This document shows positions 1 through 13,900 of a stretch of DNA of 64,000 bases, piece after piece (the first letter of the stretch is position 1; each line of letters opens with the position of its first letter). The notes under the pieces were generated by a model, which searched no databases, was not told the origin of the DNA, and worked only from the letters and a program-made list of their open reading frames with translations. The stretch comes from Jaapia argillacea MUCL 33604 (lineage: Eukaryota; Basidiomycota; Agaricomycetes; Jaapiales; Jaapiaceae). Position numbers and translations under genes: made by a program. The stretch is from positions 640,452 to 704,451 of the forward strand of contig KL197726.1 in NCBI GenBank assembly GCA_000697665.1, written 5' to 3'.

Positions 1-2198
1 GATGTTGAGCACACCCAACTTGTAGAAATCCATGCTGTAACTACGCTGGTCATCACCCTCATTGCACTAACCACCCTCACAATGAACCACCAGCCTACGG
101 AGCCCCACACATAAATATCAACCAAACTCCAAGACTAGTACCAATACCACCACACACCCTGCTCAACTTCACCAAATTCCTGATTGAGCTTCATCACATA
201 ATCCTCACTGCTATCCAATACCTTGCAACTGAGTACCTTACCATCAGCCAATGGCTACTAGCTCCAAAACCCTAATTATTCTGTATTCACTTGTCTATAC
301 CATACTATCAGAACTCCTTGATATAATAATCACCCTCTTGATTGGACTCCATAATATGCTTGCAATCTTACATGAATACTCCTAATCAGTCACCATCACA
401 GAACCACTGCAAGTACACCTCAGAGAAGGATATCAAGCAGCAATGGCTGAGAAACTTCATCAATTAGGAGGAGCAGATTTCAACCAACTACAATGCAATC
501 CCACTACTCATCTACTCTATTACAGCAAAAAGTTATTAGTTTGGCAATATTCCCCAAATCCCGAAACACTCGAAGTTACAAGAGAACTCCAAGTTAGCCA
601 GAACAGACAACATCAGTAATCCCAAAGCAACTTGAGAGACCTTGAGCAGGCTAGCAAGTGCCACAAGCACACCAAGCATAACTGGCTACCCCACATTTGG
701 CAAGCTGCCACCAAGTTTCTGTGTTGCTAACAAGTGCTTGCCTAGTACTCTCAAGGAAACCTAGCATCTGTCAAGTGGACCCAGCCACCTTGCAAGCATC
801 CACTGAGCACTGTTAAATTGGGCTGTGATGGTGTAGTCTCACCCTAGCCACTCTAGGTGCATTGGGTTCATCGCTTCGTTGCCCAAGTATCACAGAGGTT
901 TCACAGAAAAAACAAATGTATTCATGAAAATAATGAGACCAATACATAAAGGATTGACAAGGACAACAGTGTGCAACAACTGACACCTGCATCCGCCAAG
1001 ACAAACTGATGAAAACACAGCTGTGAATAAAGGGTAGGCAGCGAATAGCTTTGAGCACACCTCATGGGCTTTGCAGAGATAACAAGAGGGAAAGATGGGA
1101 GCTTGCACAGTGTCTACCTTGGAGACAGATGTGGTTGATGAGCATGTCATATTGGGGTACTGGTGGGATATGGCAAGAGAGGTGGAGAACATTGAGAGAC
1201 TTTGGGCAACATTGGGTGGAAGCAGCAATATGAAGCTAACCGAGTATTGAAACCCCGTCGGTCACAACTGACAGAACATGGTTGGAGGTGTAAGATTTAT
1301 GCTCTGAACAGAAAAAGTTTCATGATGATTTGAAGCCTAAAGGATGCGAAGAGCTAAGGAGAAGATATGACTTATCCACAAGAGAGTGGTGTGGTGTCCA
1401 TCATCAAGAAATAGCCTATACTTGGTGGTGGCGCTATAGAAGCTACTGTGCAAGCCTGAGCACTGAACACACTGTTATGAGGATGAGCAAGCCACCTGTG
1501 ATGGACCTTGGAGGAGATGCCAGGGTTGTCGTCAAAGCGCCATCAGAGTGCACCATGAGATCCAGTTGCTGGGGTGGCCAAGACACAGTACTTGTGTTCT
1601 TGGAATAGGTAGAGGATTTGGAAAGTTGAGAGTTCAGTGGGAACTGTGGGTGACACATGACGGTGTGTGACGCTGCCGTGAACAACATACATGGCAAAAT
1701 GCAGGCATATGTGGGCCATGAAAAGTGGAAGGCGAGCAAAGGATGATGCTGTCACAAAAAACCAGGAATATTGAATGGTGGGCAGTTGTTTGGAGTACGT
1801 ATGACCAGAAATGAAAAGGACAGCGAAAGAGCTGTGGTGGAGACAACAGAGTGGCAATGAAAGGTAACAAGCACAAACTGTTCAAACTCTGCTGATGTTG
1901 AACTTCAAGCTGTTACACCTGTACCCATTGTCTATTCTGTTGTGCTCAGCACCGACAACACAACCACTTAGCTTTGTTGGCTTCACTCAAGACCACTGCC
2001 ATTTCTCCTAATTCTGGTAGCTTAGCACAAGTGTGACATGATGGCAATAAGGACCACGGCACCTACATCAATGGAACGACAATCCTCAGTGCTCACTACC
2101 CCATCTGGTCCAACACTGCTTTTGGTAACCCAAACATGTTAGCAGGCCATTGAGATGAGTATTATCAAGATTGAGGGTGATTCTCATCTAGTCAATCA
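1..2198. other. AT-rich stretch, no supported gene
   Basis: Only short overlapping open frames are present on both strands, without recognisable domains or a coherent exon series. Composition is AT-rich and resembles the retroelement-bearing DNA that follows, so this is probably decayed transposon sequence. I could not name a family. Confidence 0.5.
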
Positions 2199-3652
2199 TG
2201 GTATCAGAGTTGCTGAGTGACACAGTAATCGAATGAGGTGAGTCCTGTAATTATTTGGCTGATCGCTAATTTCAACTCTTGTTCATATTGTCTATGCAGC
2301 ATCCATTGAGCTCTCTATGGCCTCTTAATCTGTTGTCACCAAGGTGGTGTCTTGTGGCTACAAGCTTCCCTCGTCACCATACCATTTGATATGTGGCCAT
2401 GTATATGTGATACCAGCTACTTTCCCCTCTTCTCACACCTGTTCACCATCCCATTTCCTAATACCATCCCTCCAAGTACTATTTCTGTAAATACCACACT
2501 GTTTGTATTCCCAGAATACCAGTGAAACCATTTGGGTGGTTGGAATATCATCCTTGTTTCTCTTTGTTGTCTTGAGGTCATTCTCGAGCCATGCTAGAGC
2601 CTGAAATATAATCAACCCTCCTCTCTTATCATGAAGTTTTTGGGAAGTAATATAAAGTTCATTGATGGCTAGAGATTTCTGTCAAGCTAGCTCAATTCTT
2701 GAAGGATACCAACAAGGTGAGGGTGCTCACTCAAGAACTTGACAGAAGCACATCTTGCTTGAGAGAGCTAGTGTTGCTAGGCGAGAGCTTGGACACACTT
2801 GGGATTTTTTTGCATTGCTTGGATCTCTTGGTCGAAAATGTGGTTTTGCTGATAAATATCCATTTTGAAAGAACTTCCCCACATATGCTGAGTGGGAAGA
2901 AAAACAATTATGCACCCTATCCTCCAGGGAACCAGAACCTATATCAATCTCTCACAGATCTCAAGTTGTATTTGTACAACAGGAATCATCCAGTTCTGTA
3001 TTGGAGGCATTACCTTATCACAATCCGTATTCAAAACCAGGAACTCTGAAAACTCCTTGGATACAATCAAAACCATCTTCTTGTCTTCCTTTGTAGGCTC
3101 CATCCTGACAACACACTACAGAACCAATCAACTATATTACCACAACTCCAGCACAAGCTCTGCAAGCTATTGCACTGAGTCGATCATTTAAAGCGCCAAG
3201 TAATACAGAAGAAGATCACACTGTACCAACTGAAACACAGAACCTTGAAACCAAAAAAATTGATACTCAAGAAGATGAACCAATAGAAACTGAACATCCC
3301 TTTGTCAACCCATCCAACCCTCTAGATCAATCCACATTCCAGCCTCCACAACGACGGCCATCTCCACCCACACCACAACCAAATCCTCAACCACCACCAG
3401 CTGTAACCACGGCCACTGGCAGTAACAAAGAACCCAAACTTGCCACACCAACACCCTTCATAGGAGATCACTGAAAGACTGATAAATTTCTATTGGAAAT
3501 CAAACTCATACTTGGAGAGATTCATGTTTCAGGATGTGTAAATGTGTGGGACAGACTTGGTTTAATTCAAAAGAATGTGTTCAATAAATGGAATATAAGG
3601 GAAACTCAACTTGACACAGCAATAGCAGAGGAGCAGTTCTGAGAGGATGGAG
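2199..3652 (+). mobile_element. LTR retrotransposon fossil: PBS-like site and gag remnant
   Basis: A sequence at 2,199-2,209 (TGGTATCAGAG) matches the initiator-Met tRNA primer-binding site used by many LTR retroelements. About 1.1 kb further on, 3,300-3,640 encodes a proline-rich stretch followed by residues like those of Ty3/Gypsy gag (a 'TPTPFIGDH' block and a 'KTDKFLLEIKL' block). No protease, reverse transcriptase or integrase is seen. The element is broken by several lesions and lacks most of its interior, so it looks old. The family call is from remembered gag patterns. Confidence 0.5.
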
Positions 3653-5353
3653 TGTTGGAATTACAAGTCCATATGACATCTTCTCAATATCATGTTTCCT
3701 TTCCTGGCTATCTTCAGCTAATATCTCCTTTTGTTATACCTCCCATCTCTGACTGATATCCATTCCTTCCATGCCCCTTTCCATTCTTTACCTTACTTTA
3801 CTTGGTATTCCCTTCTCCATAGTATAACTTACTGTCTTTTCTTGTTCCAAGAGGCTCCCCTGGGTATTGTATCAATGATGTGAGCCTCTGGTGAGCCATA
3901 TACCTTAGTCATGACTAATTGTACCTTACTCATTTACTTATAGATAGACTTGTGCATGCACAGGTGAATATCATACCTTTTGTTTCATATCATCAACGGC
4001 GGCCTTTGATAGACTCATGTCTTGCACAGAGTCTTGTCAATACCTTAAGGTCAATATATTATTCTACACAGAGCACAACAACAAGTAAGTACTTGTGTGT
4101 GTATGCAGAATATCAGGATGGGGCTGACTGGTAGAAAATTGAAGGGCACAATACAATAAAGCTAACTGTAGAATATGTGATGAAAACTAACAAAAACCAA
4201 AGCATACTAAAGAAAATCTGAATTGAAATGGTCTAAAACTGGAGCATTGACGCGGAGTGATCTGTGGAGTAGGAGTTCTAGCTATCAAAGACCACATACA
4301 ACCACATAATCCACAAGATAGCCAGCTCCAGATTTGTCATTAAATCAGGTTAGTATTTTGGAAGCTCAATTCCTCAAAGTCTTTAGGCTTCCTCTTTCTG
4401 TTGTCTCAGTTCTGGATTCTTGTTCTTGGTGACTTTGTCTTGTTGCTTGTAGCAACAGGCCCTTTTTGATTGGTAGACTTGTGGGTGATCCTCTGGGGAT
4501 CTACTAAAATTCTTACTTGCACCTAGAGGGTCAAGGTAAAGGGGTTGGAAAGTTTTTTGTCACAGCCTTGCATAGCCATCTTAGGCTAGTCCAGAATTCT
4601 TCAGCCACTGGATGAGTTGTTCCTGCTTACACCATAAATAGAACCAACTTTGTGATGGTGGCAAATCCTCAATGTGAGATGTCACATTGCCTCCATAAGT
4701 TGTGTAAGCATGTTGTGGTCACACAGCCATCACAGAGTCTAAGTGCAGCCACAACTTTGTCAAGGGCTCAAATCCTTATGCACAAATTCTAAGTTTATTG
4801 ACTAGCCCAAATATAGAGTGCAGGCTTTGGATAAGTGACCAACATAAAGGCAAGGCTACAAGATACTGTTAGAAGCACTTTAGCGACTAGTACTCAGGCT
4901 ACGACTTGAAGCTGTAGAGGATGATGAATGAGAGCAGACCAGTTGAAGGGTATGGCTAAAGAGCTGTATTATTCAAGTGGACAAGCTTAAGGAATACAGG
5001 GGAGCAAGAGTGCCTTATATACTAGGGCCAGACAGGTAGAACATAGTAGATTGGTATAGAAGGCGCTAAGAATAGCATTCAAGGGAGACAAGAGAACGTG
5101 ATAGAAAGGTAGAGAATAAGGTGGAACGTCCAGAGAATTGGTAACCAGCTGAATGGGGTATAGAATGAGAAGCCAAGTTAATAATAGTACAACAAGATAT
5201 AAATAGAATGAGTCCAAGACAAGGCGCAATAAGATGAGATAAGATGTCTGAGATAAGATAAGATAACAAAAAATGAAATGGGTATACAGAGTCATAACAC
5301 TACCTCTCTTCGCTCTCCATCCTTGTTGCATGCTTGTCCCAAAATTTCCAACA
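3653..5353. mobile_element. Candidate long terminal repeat (Gypsy-like)
   Basis: The interval begins with TGTTGGAA (3,653-3,660) and ends with its exact inverse TTCCAACA (5,346-5,353), the TG...CA ends typical of LTRs. It directly follows a purine-rich run (GAGAGGATGGAG) and the gag remnant, as a polypurine tract and 3' LTR would. At 1.7 kb it would be a long LTR. I see no matching 5-bp target duplication and no second copy in the window, so it may be a solo or hybrid LTR, or a chance pairing of ends. Confidence 0.4.
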
Positions 5354-6070
5354 AATACAAATAAATATTGTCCTTCACTAGAGATGCTTTCCTTCTAATC
5401 TAAAGGTTCTGTGGAATAGAGAAATCACCTCAATGGACATCCTGGTGTTGTGTAATCAATTTCTCACACAAAGAAAGTCATTTGGGCTTGGCTACATTAT
5501 AGTCTAAGGGAATTTGAAATGGTGGGATCTTTTATACTGTGTCTCTAAAGATTCTGAGATTGACCAAACATGTTTTGAAGCAAAAGTGGGTACTAGAAAA
5601 AAGTAGTAAAGGTTTGTGCTCTTTTGCTCTTCTTGGTCTTTGATGAGTCTGTTGTATTGTTTGACAAGTGAATAAGTGACCAATTGCAGTCAGTGGGACC
5701 TTATACAGAGTTCAAAAGTGGTTGAGTAGGTACACACATAAAGGGAGAGTCAATCTGAGTACAAGTATAAGAAGGGCCGAACAGATGGGAAGAATTCAAA
5801 ACAATAGACAAGAAGATAATGGTAAGGATAGTGAAAATAAATGCTCAGACCAGAGTGGTCATTTGACAGCATCATAATAGAAGTGGAGGTTAAGAGTGAA
5901 TTGAAACAAAATAGAGTTGGAACAAGTTGAAAGAAAGTGTCAGAATATAATTAATTAGGTTGAAAAATATCAATACAAGTCAAAAAGGTAAGAAAGGTCT
6001 AAAATTGTAAAACCAATAAGCTTAAGTTAGAAATGGTCAGATTCCAATAGGATATAATAGAGCAATACAA
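5354..6070. other. No gene seen
   Basis: AT-rich sequence with no supportable coding frame, between the candidate LTR and the tandem array. Nothing recognisable. Confidence 0.5.
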
Positions 6071-8010
6071 TGACAAACTTAGATTCTGATCAATGACAGG
6101 TCACCAGCTTGCTCACCAACCAAGGTCAACTTTCAAAGTGATCCCACCTCCTTTTGAATGATCTCACAAGGTGTTTAAGGTTGCACAGAGTTGAGGAGGG
6201 GGTAAAAAATAGAGAATATAAATAAAGAATTGATTTTTATACTTCTGCACCACTAAAAGCAAACTTATGGTGCCAACAGACTCTTGAGAGTCAGTCACCA
6301 TGTTGATTCTGATCAATGACATGGTACCAGTTTGCTCACCGAGCAAGGTCCAATTTTGAAAGTGACCCCATCCCCTTTTGATTGATCTTGCAGGAGGGTT
6401 TGGGATGGGCAGAGTTGAGGATGGAGCAAACAATAGAGAAGATCAAATAAAGAATTGACTTTATACTTCTGCACCACTAAAAGCAAACTTATGGCTTGGA
6501 CCAACTCTTGAGAGTCAGTCACCATGCCAATTCTGATCAATGACATGGTACCAGTTTGCTCACCGAGTGAGGTCAAATTTTGAAGGTGACCCCACCCCCT
6601 TTTGAATGATCTCCCAGGGGGATTTGGGATGTGCAGAGTCAAGGATGGATGGAGTAAACAATCAAGAAGATCAAGAAGATCAAATGAAGGATTGACTTTA
6701 TAATTCTGCACCACTAAAAGCAAACTTATGGCACCGACAGGCTCTTGAGAGTTAGTTGCGATATTGATTCTGATCAATTCTGATCAATGACATGGTACCA
6801 GTTTGCTCACTGAGCAAGGTCAAATTTTGAAAGTGACCCCACCCCCTTTTGAATGATCTTACAGGGGGGTTTGGGATGAGCAGAATTGAGGATGGAGGAA
6901 AGATAGAGAATATAAAATAAAGAATTGATTTTTATACTTCTGCATCACTAAAAGCAAGTGTATGGCATGGACAGGCCCTTGAGAGTCAGTCTTCATGTCG
7001 ATTCTGATCAGCGGTGTGTTACCTACTTGCTCACCAAACAAGGTCAACTTTTCAAAGTGACCCCACCCCCTTTTGAATGATCTTGCAGGGGGGTATGGGA
7101 TGGGCAGGATTGAGGATGGAAGAAAAGATAGAGAAAATAAAATAAAGAATTGATTTTTATACTTCTGTATCACTAAAAGCAAGTGTATGGCACAGACAGG
7201 CCCTTGAGAGTCAGTCCTCATGTCAATTCTGATCAATGACGTGTTGCCTACTTGCTCACCGAACAAGGTCAACTTTTCAAAGTGACCCCACCCCCTTTCG
7301 AATGATCTCGCAGGGGGGTACAGGATGGGCAGGATTGAGGATGGAGGAAAAGATAGAGAATATAAAATAAAGAATTGATTTTTATGCTTCTACACCACTG
7401 AAAGCAAGTGTATGGCATGGACAGGCCCTTGAGGGTCAGTCCTCACATCGATTCTGATCAATGATGTGTTGCCTACTTGCTCACCAGACAAGGTCAACTT
7501 TTCAAAGTGACCCCACCCCCTTTCGAATGATCTTGCAGGGGGGTATGGGATGGGCAGGATTGAGGATGGAGGAAAAGATAGAGAACATAATATAAAGAAT
7601 TGATTTTTATACTTCTGTATCACTAAAAGCAAGTGTATGGCATGGACAGGCCCTTGAGGGTCAGTCCTCACGTCGATTCTGATCAATGACATGTTGCCTA
7701 CTTGCTCACCAAATGAGGTCAACTTTTCAAAGTGACCCCACCCCCTTTCGAATGATCTCGCAGGGGGTTTTGGGATGGGCAGAAGTGGAGATGAAAGAAA
7801 TGAAAGATTTCAAAATTAAGGTGTTGCTTTTTCTACACCACTAAAAGCAAGCTTATGGTACTGACAGACTCTTCAGAGCCTGTCACTGTGTCAACTCTGA
7901 TCAACCACACGATACCCCCTTGCTCACCAAATGAGATCACTTTTCAAAGTGACTCCACTCCATATCGAATGATCTCGCAGGGAGGTTTGGGATGGGTAGA
8001 AACACAGATC
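6071..8010. repeat. Tandem array of ~224-bp units (about nine copies)
   Basis: The anchor 'GATCAATGAC...' recurs near 6,089, 6,312, 6,536, 6,783, 7,006, 7,231, 7,458, 7,681 and, more diverged, 7,898. Spacings are 223, 224, 247, 223, 225, 227, 223 and 217 bp; the 247 step includes a small internal duplication. Each unit also holds a G-run block (GCAGGGGGG) and an 'AGAATTGATTTTTATACTTCT' type block. Some minus-strand frames stay open for two or three units because some spacings are multiples of three (225), but others are not (223, 224, 247), so I do not call a protein. It reads as a minisatellite or satellite. Confidence 0.88.
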
Positions 8011-8229
8011 AAGAAAACAAAACATAATGAAGATACACACATAAAATTGCAAGTGGTCTGTATTTCTACAAGGTTACCAGCACCCAACAGCAAGGGTGTT
8101 AGTCTCACATGTTGGTGAGATCAGTGTGGTTTTGTGCTTGTTCATGTTCTGGGAATGACCCTGTGGTCCTGGAGCAGTAGATACAGATGGGGGTGAGGTT
8201 GCTGAGCTAGTGAAAAGACCTCAAAAGCC

Positions 8230-10560
8230 CAAAAAAACACAAATAAGTCGAATATAAAAAGGATATCAAACTATTTCACTCACCCAGAGGCTGTAACCTC
8301 ATCCTCCCACTACTATAACTATCCACTACTTGCATATCTTGAACAACATTCGCAGAAGTCGAGGACAAGGGAGTTTGACGTGATATCAGAGAGGAGGTAT
8401 CAATGTTCGCAAAGTCCAATATAAGAATGTAGCCAACATGCTCAGGAGTGCATCGCATTCGTGCGAGAACATGGATGGATGAAGACAAGACAATAAACCT
8501 GATCACAGACACTCTTGAAGTGTTCATGGTGGTTATGAGGAGAGTAAGTGGGGGAGGGGTGATCTTGTTCGAATGAGGTGATTTGGGGTTTTGAATGGGC
8601 TGGTGGGCAACAGGGCTGCCTTGCAGCATGGAGGAGTGGATATGGAAGGTGGGGATGAGGTGGTGGGGTGGGTAGAAAGGTCTGAAAGGGGAAAATTGCG
8701 AATTAATCAATGTGATATTTGGAATCGATTTTTTTACTTACATGGGACTGTGGACCTATCCTATGAACCCCATAGACCCTTCTCTACATCCTAATAGTGA
8801 ACGCATGCCATTTTGACTGAGTGCGAGGACATTCGAGAGGAGGAGGGGTGGGGTTGGATGGTGGGGCACAAAGTTGAAAGTCAGAGTGAAACCGGCACCC
8901 TTGTTAGGGCGCCAGTTTGCATGATGGATATGGGGTTGTAGATGTCAGTGAATAACCCATCGCAATCGCTCTTGTAGCAATCGCGAGGGTGGCAGGTTGG
9001 GGAGGGAGTGGGTCTGCGTCAAGTGAACCGGCCCCAAAGTCAAAAGTAGGTACGAAACCAATGGCTATGAGCGCATTGGCTTCGTGCGAAGCATGGTAGA
9101 TGTATATACAGCAATAAAACCAATTGCAAACACTCTTGAAGCGTCCGTGATGGTTTAAAGGAGAGTGAGGGGGGAGGGATGGTCTTGAATGATTTGGGAT
9201 GCACCAGACGAAGCATCAGCTTTGCTTGGGTTGTCTACCGGTCCTCGGAGCTTGTTGGATGGTGTTCGACCACTTCCGATGTCGACGCCATCATGTTTTG
9301 TAAGGGGAAGTGGATGGTAGCCTGGGTTGACCGAAGCTGACTCTGCGAGGGGGTGAGAGGTAACTGGTGGTAGAATTGGGTTGGTGAGGCTCGCGAGACT
9401 GTTGTAGAGTTGATAAGAAACAATGCAGGCCGCCATGGAGGCAACCTGACATGTTCTTGTGAGAGAGGTGGTGTTGGGCAATGGAGGGTTGCGAGTTTAT
9501 TTGGGTGTCTCGAATGGACTGGTGGGTGACAGTGCAGTCTCGCAGCATGTTATAGCGATTGGTGGAGGTGGGGATAAGGTGATGGGGTTGGTGGTTGGGC
9601 CTGAAAGTGAAAAAACAGCAAAATTAGTCAATATAATGATTAGAATCGATTTTTATGCTTACCTAGGACCCATTAACTTGTCCTGTGATACCCATGAACC
9701 CTTCCCTACATCCCTGGTATGAATGCGGCTCATTTTGGACGAGCACGCGGAAGTTCGAGGTGAACAGGGGTGGAGGTGAGTGGTGGTGCGCAAGGTTGGA
9801 AATACCAGCGAAAACGAAGGCTCGATGAGCTCACCAGTTCATACAAGGTGTCGGTAGTCGTGGATAACGAGAAATGATCCATTGTGATCAGCCAAATAGT
9901 GATCACAATGGGTGGCAGGTGGGAGTGGGTAGGGTGTGACTTGATGTTAATGGACACATGCCAGATGAAGCTGCTACTTTGTCTGGCTTTCTTGGTTGCT
10001 CGCGAATCATCCTTGGTGGTATTTAACTGCTGGTGAGGCCGGCGCTGCATTGGTTGGAGGAGGAAGTGGTTGTTGAGGGGTTTCGGTTGAGCCCAAGTTT
10101 GCAAGGTTGGTGATATGTGAGAGGTGGTGCAATAGCGTCGTTTGGAGTCGCTATAGTGATATCAAATCGATAAGAAACCAAACAGGCAGCCATAGCGGCT
10201 ACCTGAATGGATCTCAGGGGGAGGTGGGGAGTGGTTGAGTGTTGGGTCAGTTTGGTTGTTCGGATCATAAAAGCGGGTGGTGGGGCGATGTCCTATCAAT
10301 CATGAGATGCTGGGGGAGGTGTGGTTGGGTGGGTAGAGGCATTGGAAAGACTTGAAAATCGAAAATGAGCAAATTTGTATAAAAAACACAAGAAATTAGA
10401 TATTTCACTCACCTCAGTCCCCAAGACCTCAATCTTAAGCCCAACTAATCCTCTGATACTTCTCCTAGCACATGCCAGCTTGTTTCTGGTGAAAATGAGG
10501 GTTGGAGGGAGAGTGCTTAGGCACTCGATCCCAGGGATGTGTTCATGGTGCCAGTTTGCT
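8230..10560. repeat. Longer, diverged repeats (two to three copies)
   Basis: Blocks recur in order. 'ACACTCTTGAAG' with flanking similarity occurs near 8,500 and 9,130; a 'GAATGG(G/A)CTGGTGGG' block near 8,593 and 9,511; 'AATCGATTTTT' near 8,722 and 9,643, followed in both by a similar stretch ending CCCTTC(T/C)CTACATCC. A weaker third copy may lie at 10,280-10,440. The second copy has roughly 290 extra bases in the middle. No open frame is conserved between copies. The GATTTTTAT block resembles the one in the adjoining 224-bp array, so the two arrays may share ancestry. Confidence 0.6.
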
Positions 10561-10937
10561 TGAAGGAGTCATTGGGTGTCATGTGGAGTCGTAAAAGTCG
10601 TATAAGGAATATGAATACAGAGCAGAAGTGAACAGAATGGAGAAAATCAAAGAGGGGATGGGTGGATCAAGTCTGCAGTCATCCGTTGTTGATGCTGCAC
10701 TCAACGATGAAGCAATGTCACACTTGTGACACCCACAGAAAATCAAGAGGAGAACGACATGTGGCGCGAATTTGTGATCTTGACTGAGTGTGGGAATGGG
10801 CACCCTGACGTCAGCAATAATAAAGAACGGTCTCACAGTCAATCCAATTGAAACCATGAGACGAAGTATGTGAGAACTTTTGACACAGTAAGGTGTCGCG
10901 GCTCTCCACCAGGGAATAACGATTCTTTCCTTGTACC

Positions 10938-13900
10938 TCAGGAATCATAATGGTAATCGGCATATTTATTGACATAGAATGCGGTAAATGCATCTAATGA
11001 ATATGAGAAGTGAAAATCGGGGGGGATTCGACAATCACGAAAAACAGGGAGGAGATGAACGGCACAGATGATACAATCGGTATGGACCAGTCCAATCGTC
11101 CGACAGCCATTATCAACCTCGGGTTTAACAACCCACATTCCGGTGACATCATCGGGGCTGTCACCCTCTGGCATGAACCACTCAACGAGAGCGCATGGAT
11201 AGGATATGTCTTTGTGTGTGAAGGAGAGGAACATCATTACATGGCCCACCAACATCCCTCACATTCCATCTTGATCAGCATCACGGTCAATGAGCACGGT
11301 GTCATATCGTTCGTACTCGTTTTGCCATGAGGGATTGCTCTGGATAATCTCTCTGTGCATGCCTCCCAGACCAGAAAGTTTGTTTGGCGCATGGAAGGTT
11401 GCTCGTGCAGAGTGGAAAATCTTGACACAACCAGCGAAGGAAGGGCAATCGGCGAGGGGGACATCTGATGAGGGAAGATTTTCATTGGAGTAAAGTTGGT
11501 CATACAAGAAGCATTGTATGAGCTCGGGAAGGTCAGGCTGCTGGAGCTGGTCCACGATGACTTCAATGGGGCAGCTAAACTCTGCAGAGAAGCTCAGAGT
11601 ATGGACAACGAATTGATGGATTTTAAGAGCATACCTTGCCTTGCCGTGAGTGTCACGGAGGAGCTCTCGGGTGGCCCCTCAATATCCATAACATCTAATT
11701 CATCCTCTGCAACCTCAACTTCAACTACTTGCCCAGCAGCTTGAAGGGCCTGACCCAGAACTGACCCCCAGAACATGTTTCGCTTTTTGAAGTCTGCACA
11801 AGCGGCCACAAGCTTATCAAGGTGTTGATTCGTGAGCAGCATCTGACCGATTGCATTATTCTTGCTGGAATGGTGCCATGGCTCCTTCACAGCTCGGATA
11901 TGCTTCGACTCGGTGATTGAAGAGCAAATTCCATTCGGGGATCCAAAGTTGCAGATAGTGTCGATGTAATGATTGAGTGTGTGTTGTCTTGGTAAAGAAA
12001 ATCCATCGGGGTGGATGCCAGTGTCTTCAAAAATTGTGCGGTGCTCGTGGAATCGAGTGAGGGCTTCTTGCATCTGGGATAGGGTGTCATTGTTGTGGGC
12101 AGACCGGTGAGCCAAGTAGCAAAAGTCTAGATAGGCCCCAAGACAGTGAACCATCTTGTCAGGAAGATAGACCTAAAATTTGCTCAGCAATTGGTGCCAT
12201 CGCCAAACAAGGAAAAGAACAAACTCACTTTCATCAGTGCCTTGGAGTCATTCCCTGTCCACTGCTTAAATCTGCGACCTTCTGGAAACCTTCAGAGGCC
12301 AGGAAAAGCAGGTGCAGTGGCAATACTGACAAGGAAGATGATCGAGGTTAGCATGTGAATGGAAAAATAAGTTCAGGAGGTCTCCTACCAACAATCAATA
12401 TCATCTAACCTCGCTTTGGCTTTGGCAGGGGGGTAAACTTTGTCAAGGTACTCTCCAACCCATGTTACTAGATGGTCTTTGAATGTCCCTTTGATGAGCT
12501 GATGCAGGAGGTCGGGCGTCAGCAACTCATATATTTTGGCATGAGGAAAGTGGCTTGTGAATGGCTAATGAGTTTTGTTGGCTTAGCTCAATCACAGAGG
12601 AGATAGCGAGGGCCAAGGTTGCGAAACTTATGGTGACATTTGCATCAATGCTGTATGTAGTCCAGGCCCAACCAGGGTCAAATCCATCAATCAACACATC
12701 GGTATGCGCTTCAAATCATGGTTCCCCTAACCCACCAAGCTGTTCAGGAGTTGCTTGACATCTGAGGGAATAATCAGCCCAGAATTTCAGCATGAACATG
12801 GAGGATACTGACCTTGGGCACCATCCCTGAACAATTCCTGCGAGGACAACTTGTTCAGGATAATCAGCAATGAACAGACCCAGTTCATAGATGGCGCAAT
12901 GATAGTGTCCGTCAGGGCACCAAACGACCTCAGGAGTTGTCATTGCTGCTCGAAGAGGTGACAAAATCTTTGCCAATGAGGCATGGTAGACCTGTTTCTG
13001 GAAAATCCAGAACTCGTCTGTATCTTCTTCCTTCCTGCAAGCTAAGAAGAGTTAGGTCATCCTCAGGAAGGGTTCAAGGCTGACAAAAACTGTTTACCTT
13101 TGGGGATGGCCAAAAAGGCAATGGGTAGGAGAGCGTCACGATGCACACGCCGAACAGAGTTATGAACATTTCCAAGTGACATGTAAACAGGATGGAAATC
13201 ATTTTGGCCAGTTGCAACAGAGACAGTTGTCTTGTCAGCGCCAAGGATGATAGGAACGAGCATAGACCTGTGCATAGCTTGATCAGCCTCTGCGATGGTA
13301 GTCTTTTCAGAGTTAAAGGCAGTCAGGTGGTGCATCTCTCATGAAGGAACATTGGACAAACTCACTGATTTATTCCATGCCCAGTCACCCAACATGAGAT
13401 TGGAGTATTGACGTTGACCTGGGCCGGTGTACTCCTGAAACACCGTGTAGTCAATTTTTTTGTCAAAGTCAGGATTCTTGAGCATGTTGTGGGCGACTGT
13501 TCGAGTATTTCGATAGTAAACACGATAATTGGTCTGTTTCCATGTGGGAGAGTCTGCCACCACTGGACCGCTGTATCGAACCTCAAAACTCTCCCAAGGA
13601 GCGTCACCATGCTCAATCAAGTCAATGGTATTGTATAAGTCCTGTGCATCACGAAATGGAGCGCCATCCAGATCACTACTTGCTGAAACAGACCGAGCCG
13701 CCCAGAACTCGAGAAGGTTGTCAATATCGCCAGCAGACATTTGCACCTTCTTGAAGAGCAATTCTGCAATGTGAAATGTAGAGCGGTCTTCGAAGGGAAA
13801 CCAATTGTCAGGCCCGCTGTCTTGTTGCGGAGGGGGAGGAGCTCCTGGGGGTAGATTGTTGCCATTCTCGTCACATTTTGAAGCTGGTGAGGGAGTGAGT

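Noticed and set aside
6313-7722. Minus-strand repeat-encoded proteins of 110-154 residues in the 224-bp array
   Set aside because: Unit lengths are not all multiples of three, frames drift between units and no start, splice or domain pattern is conserved.
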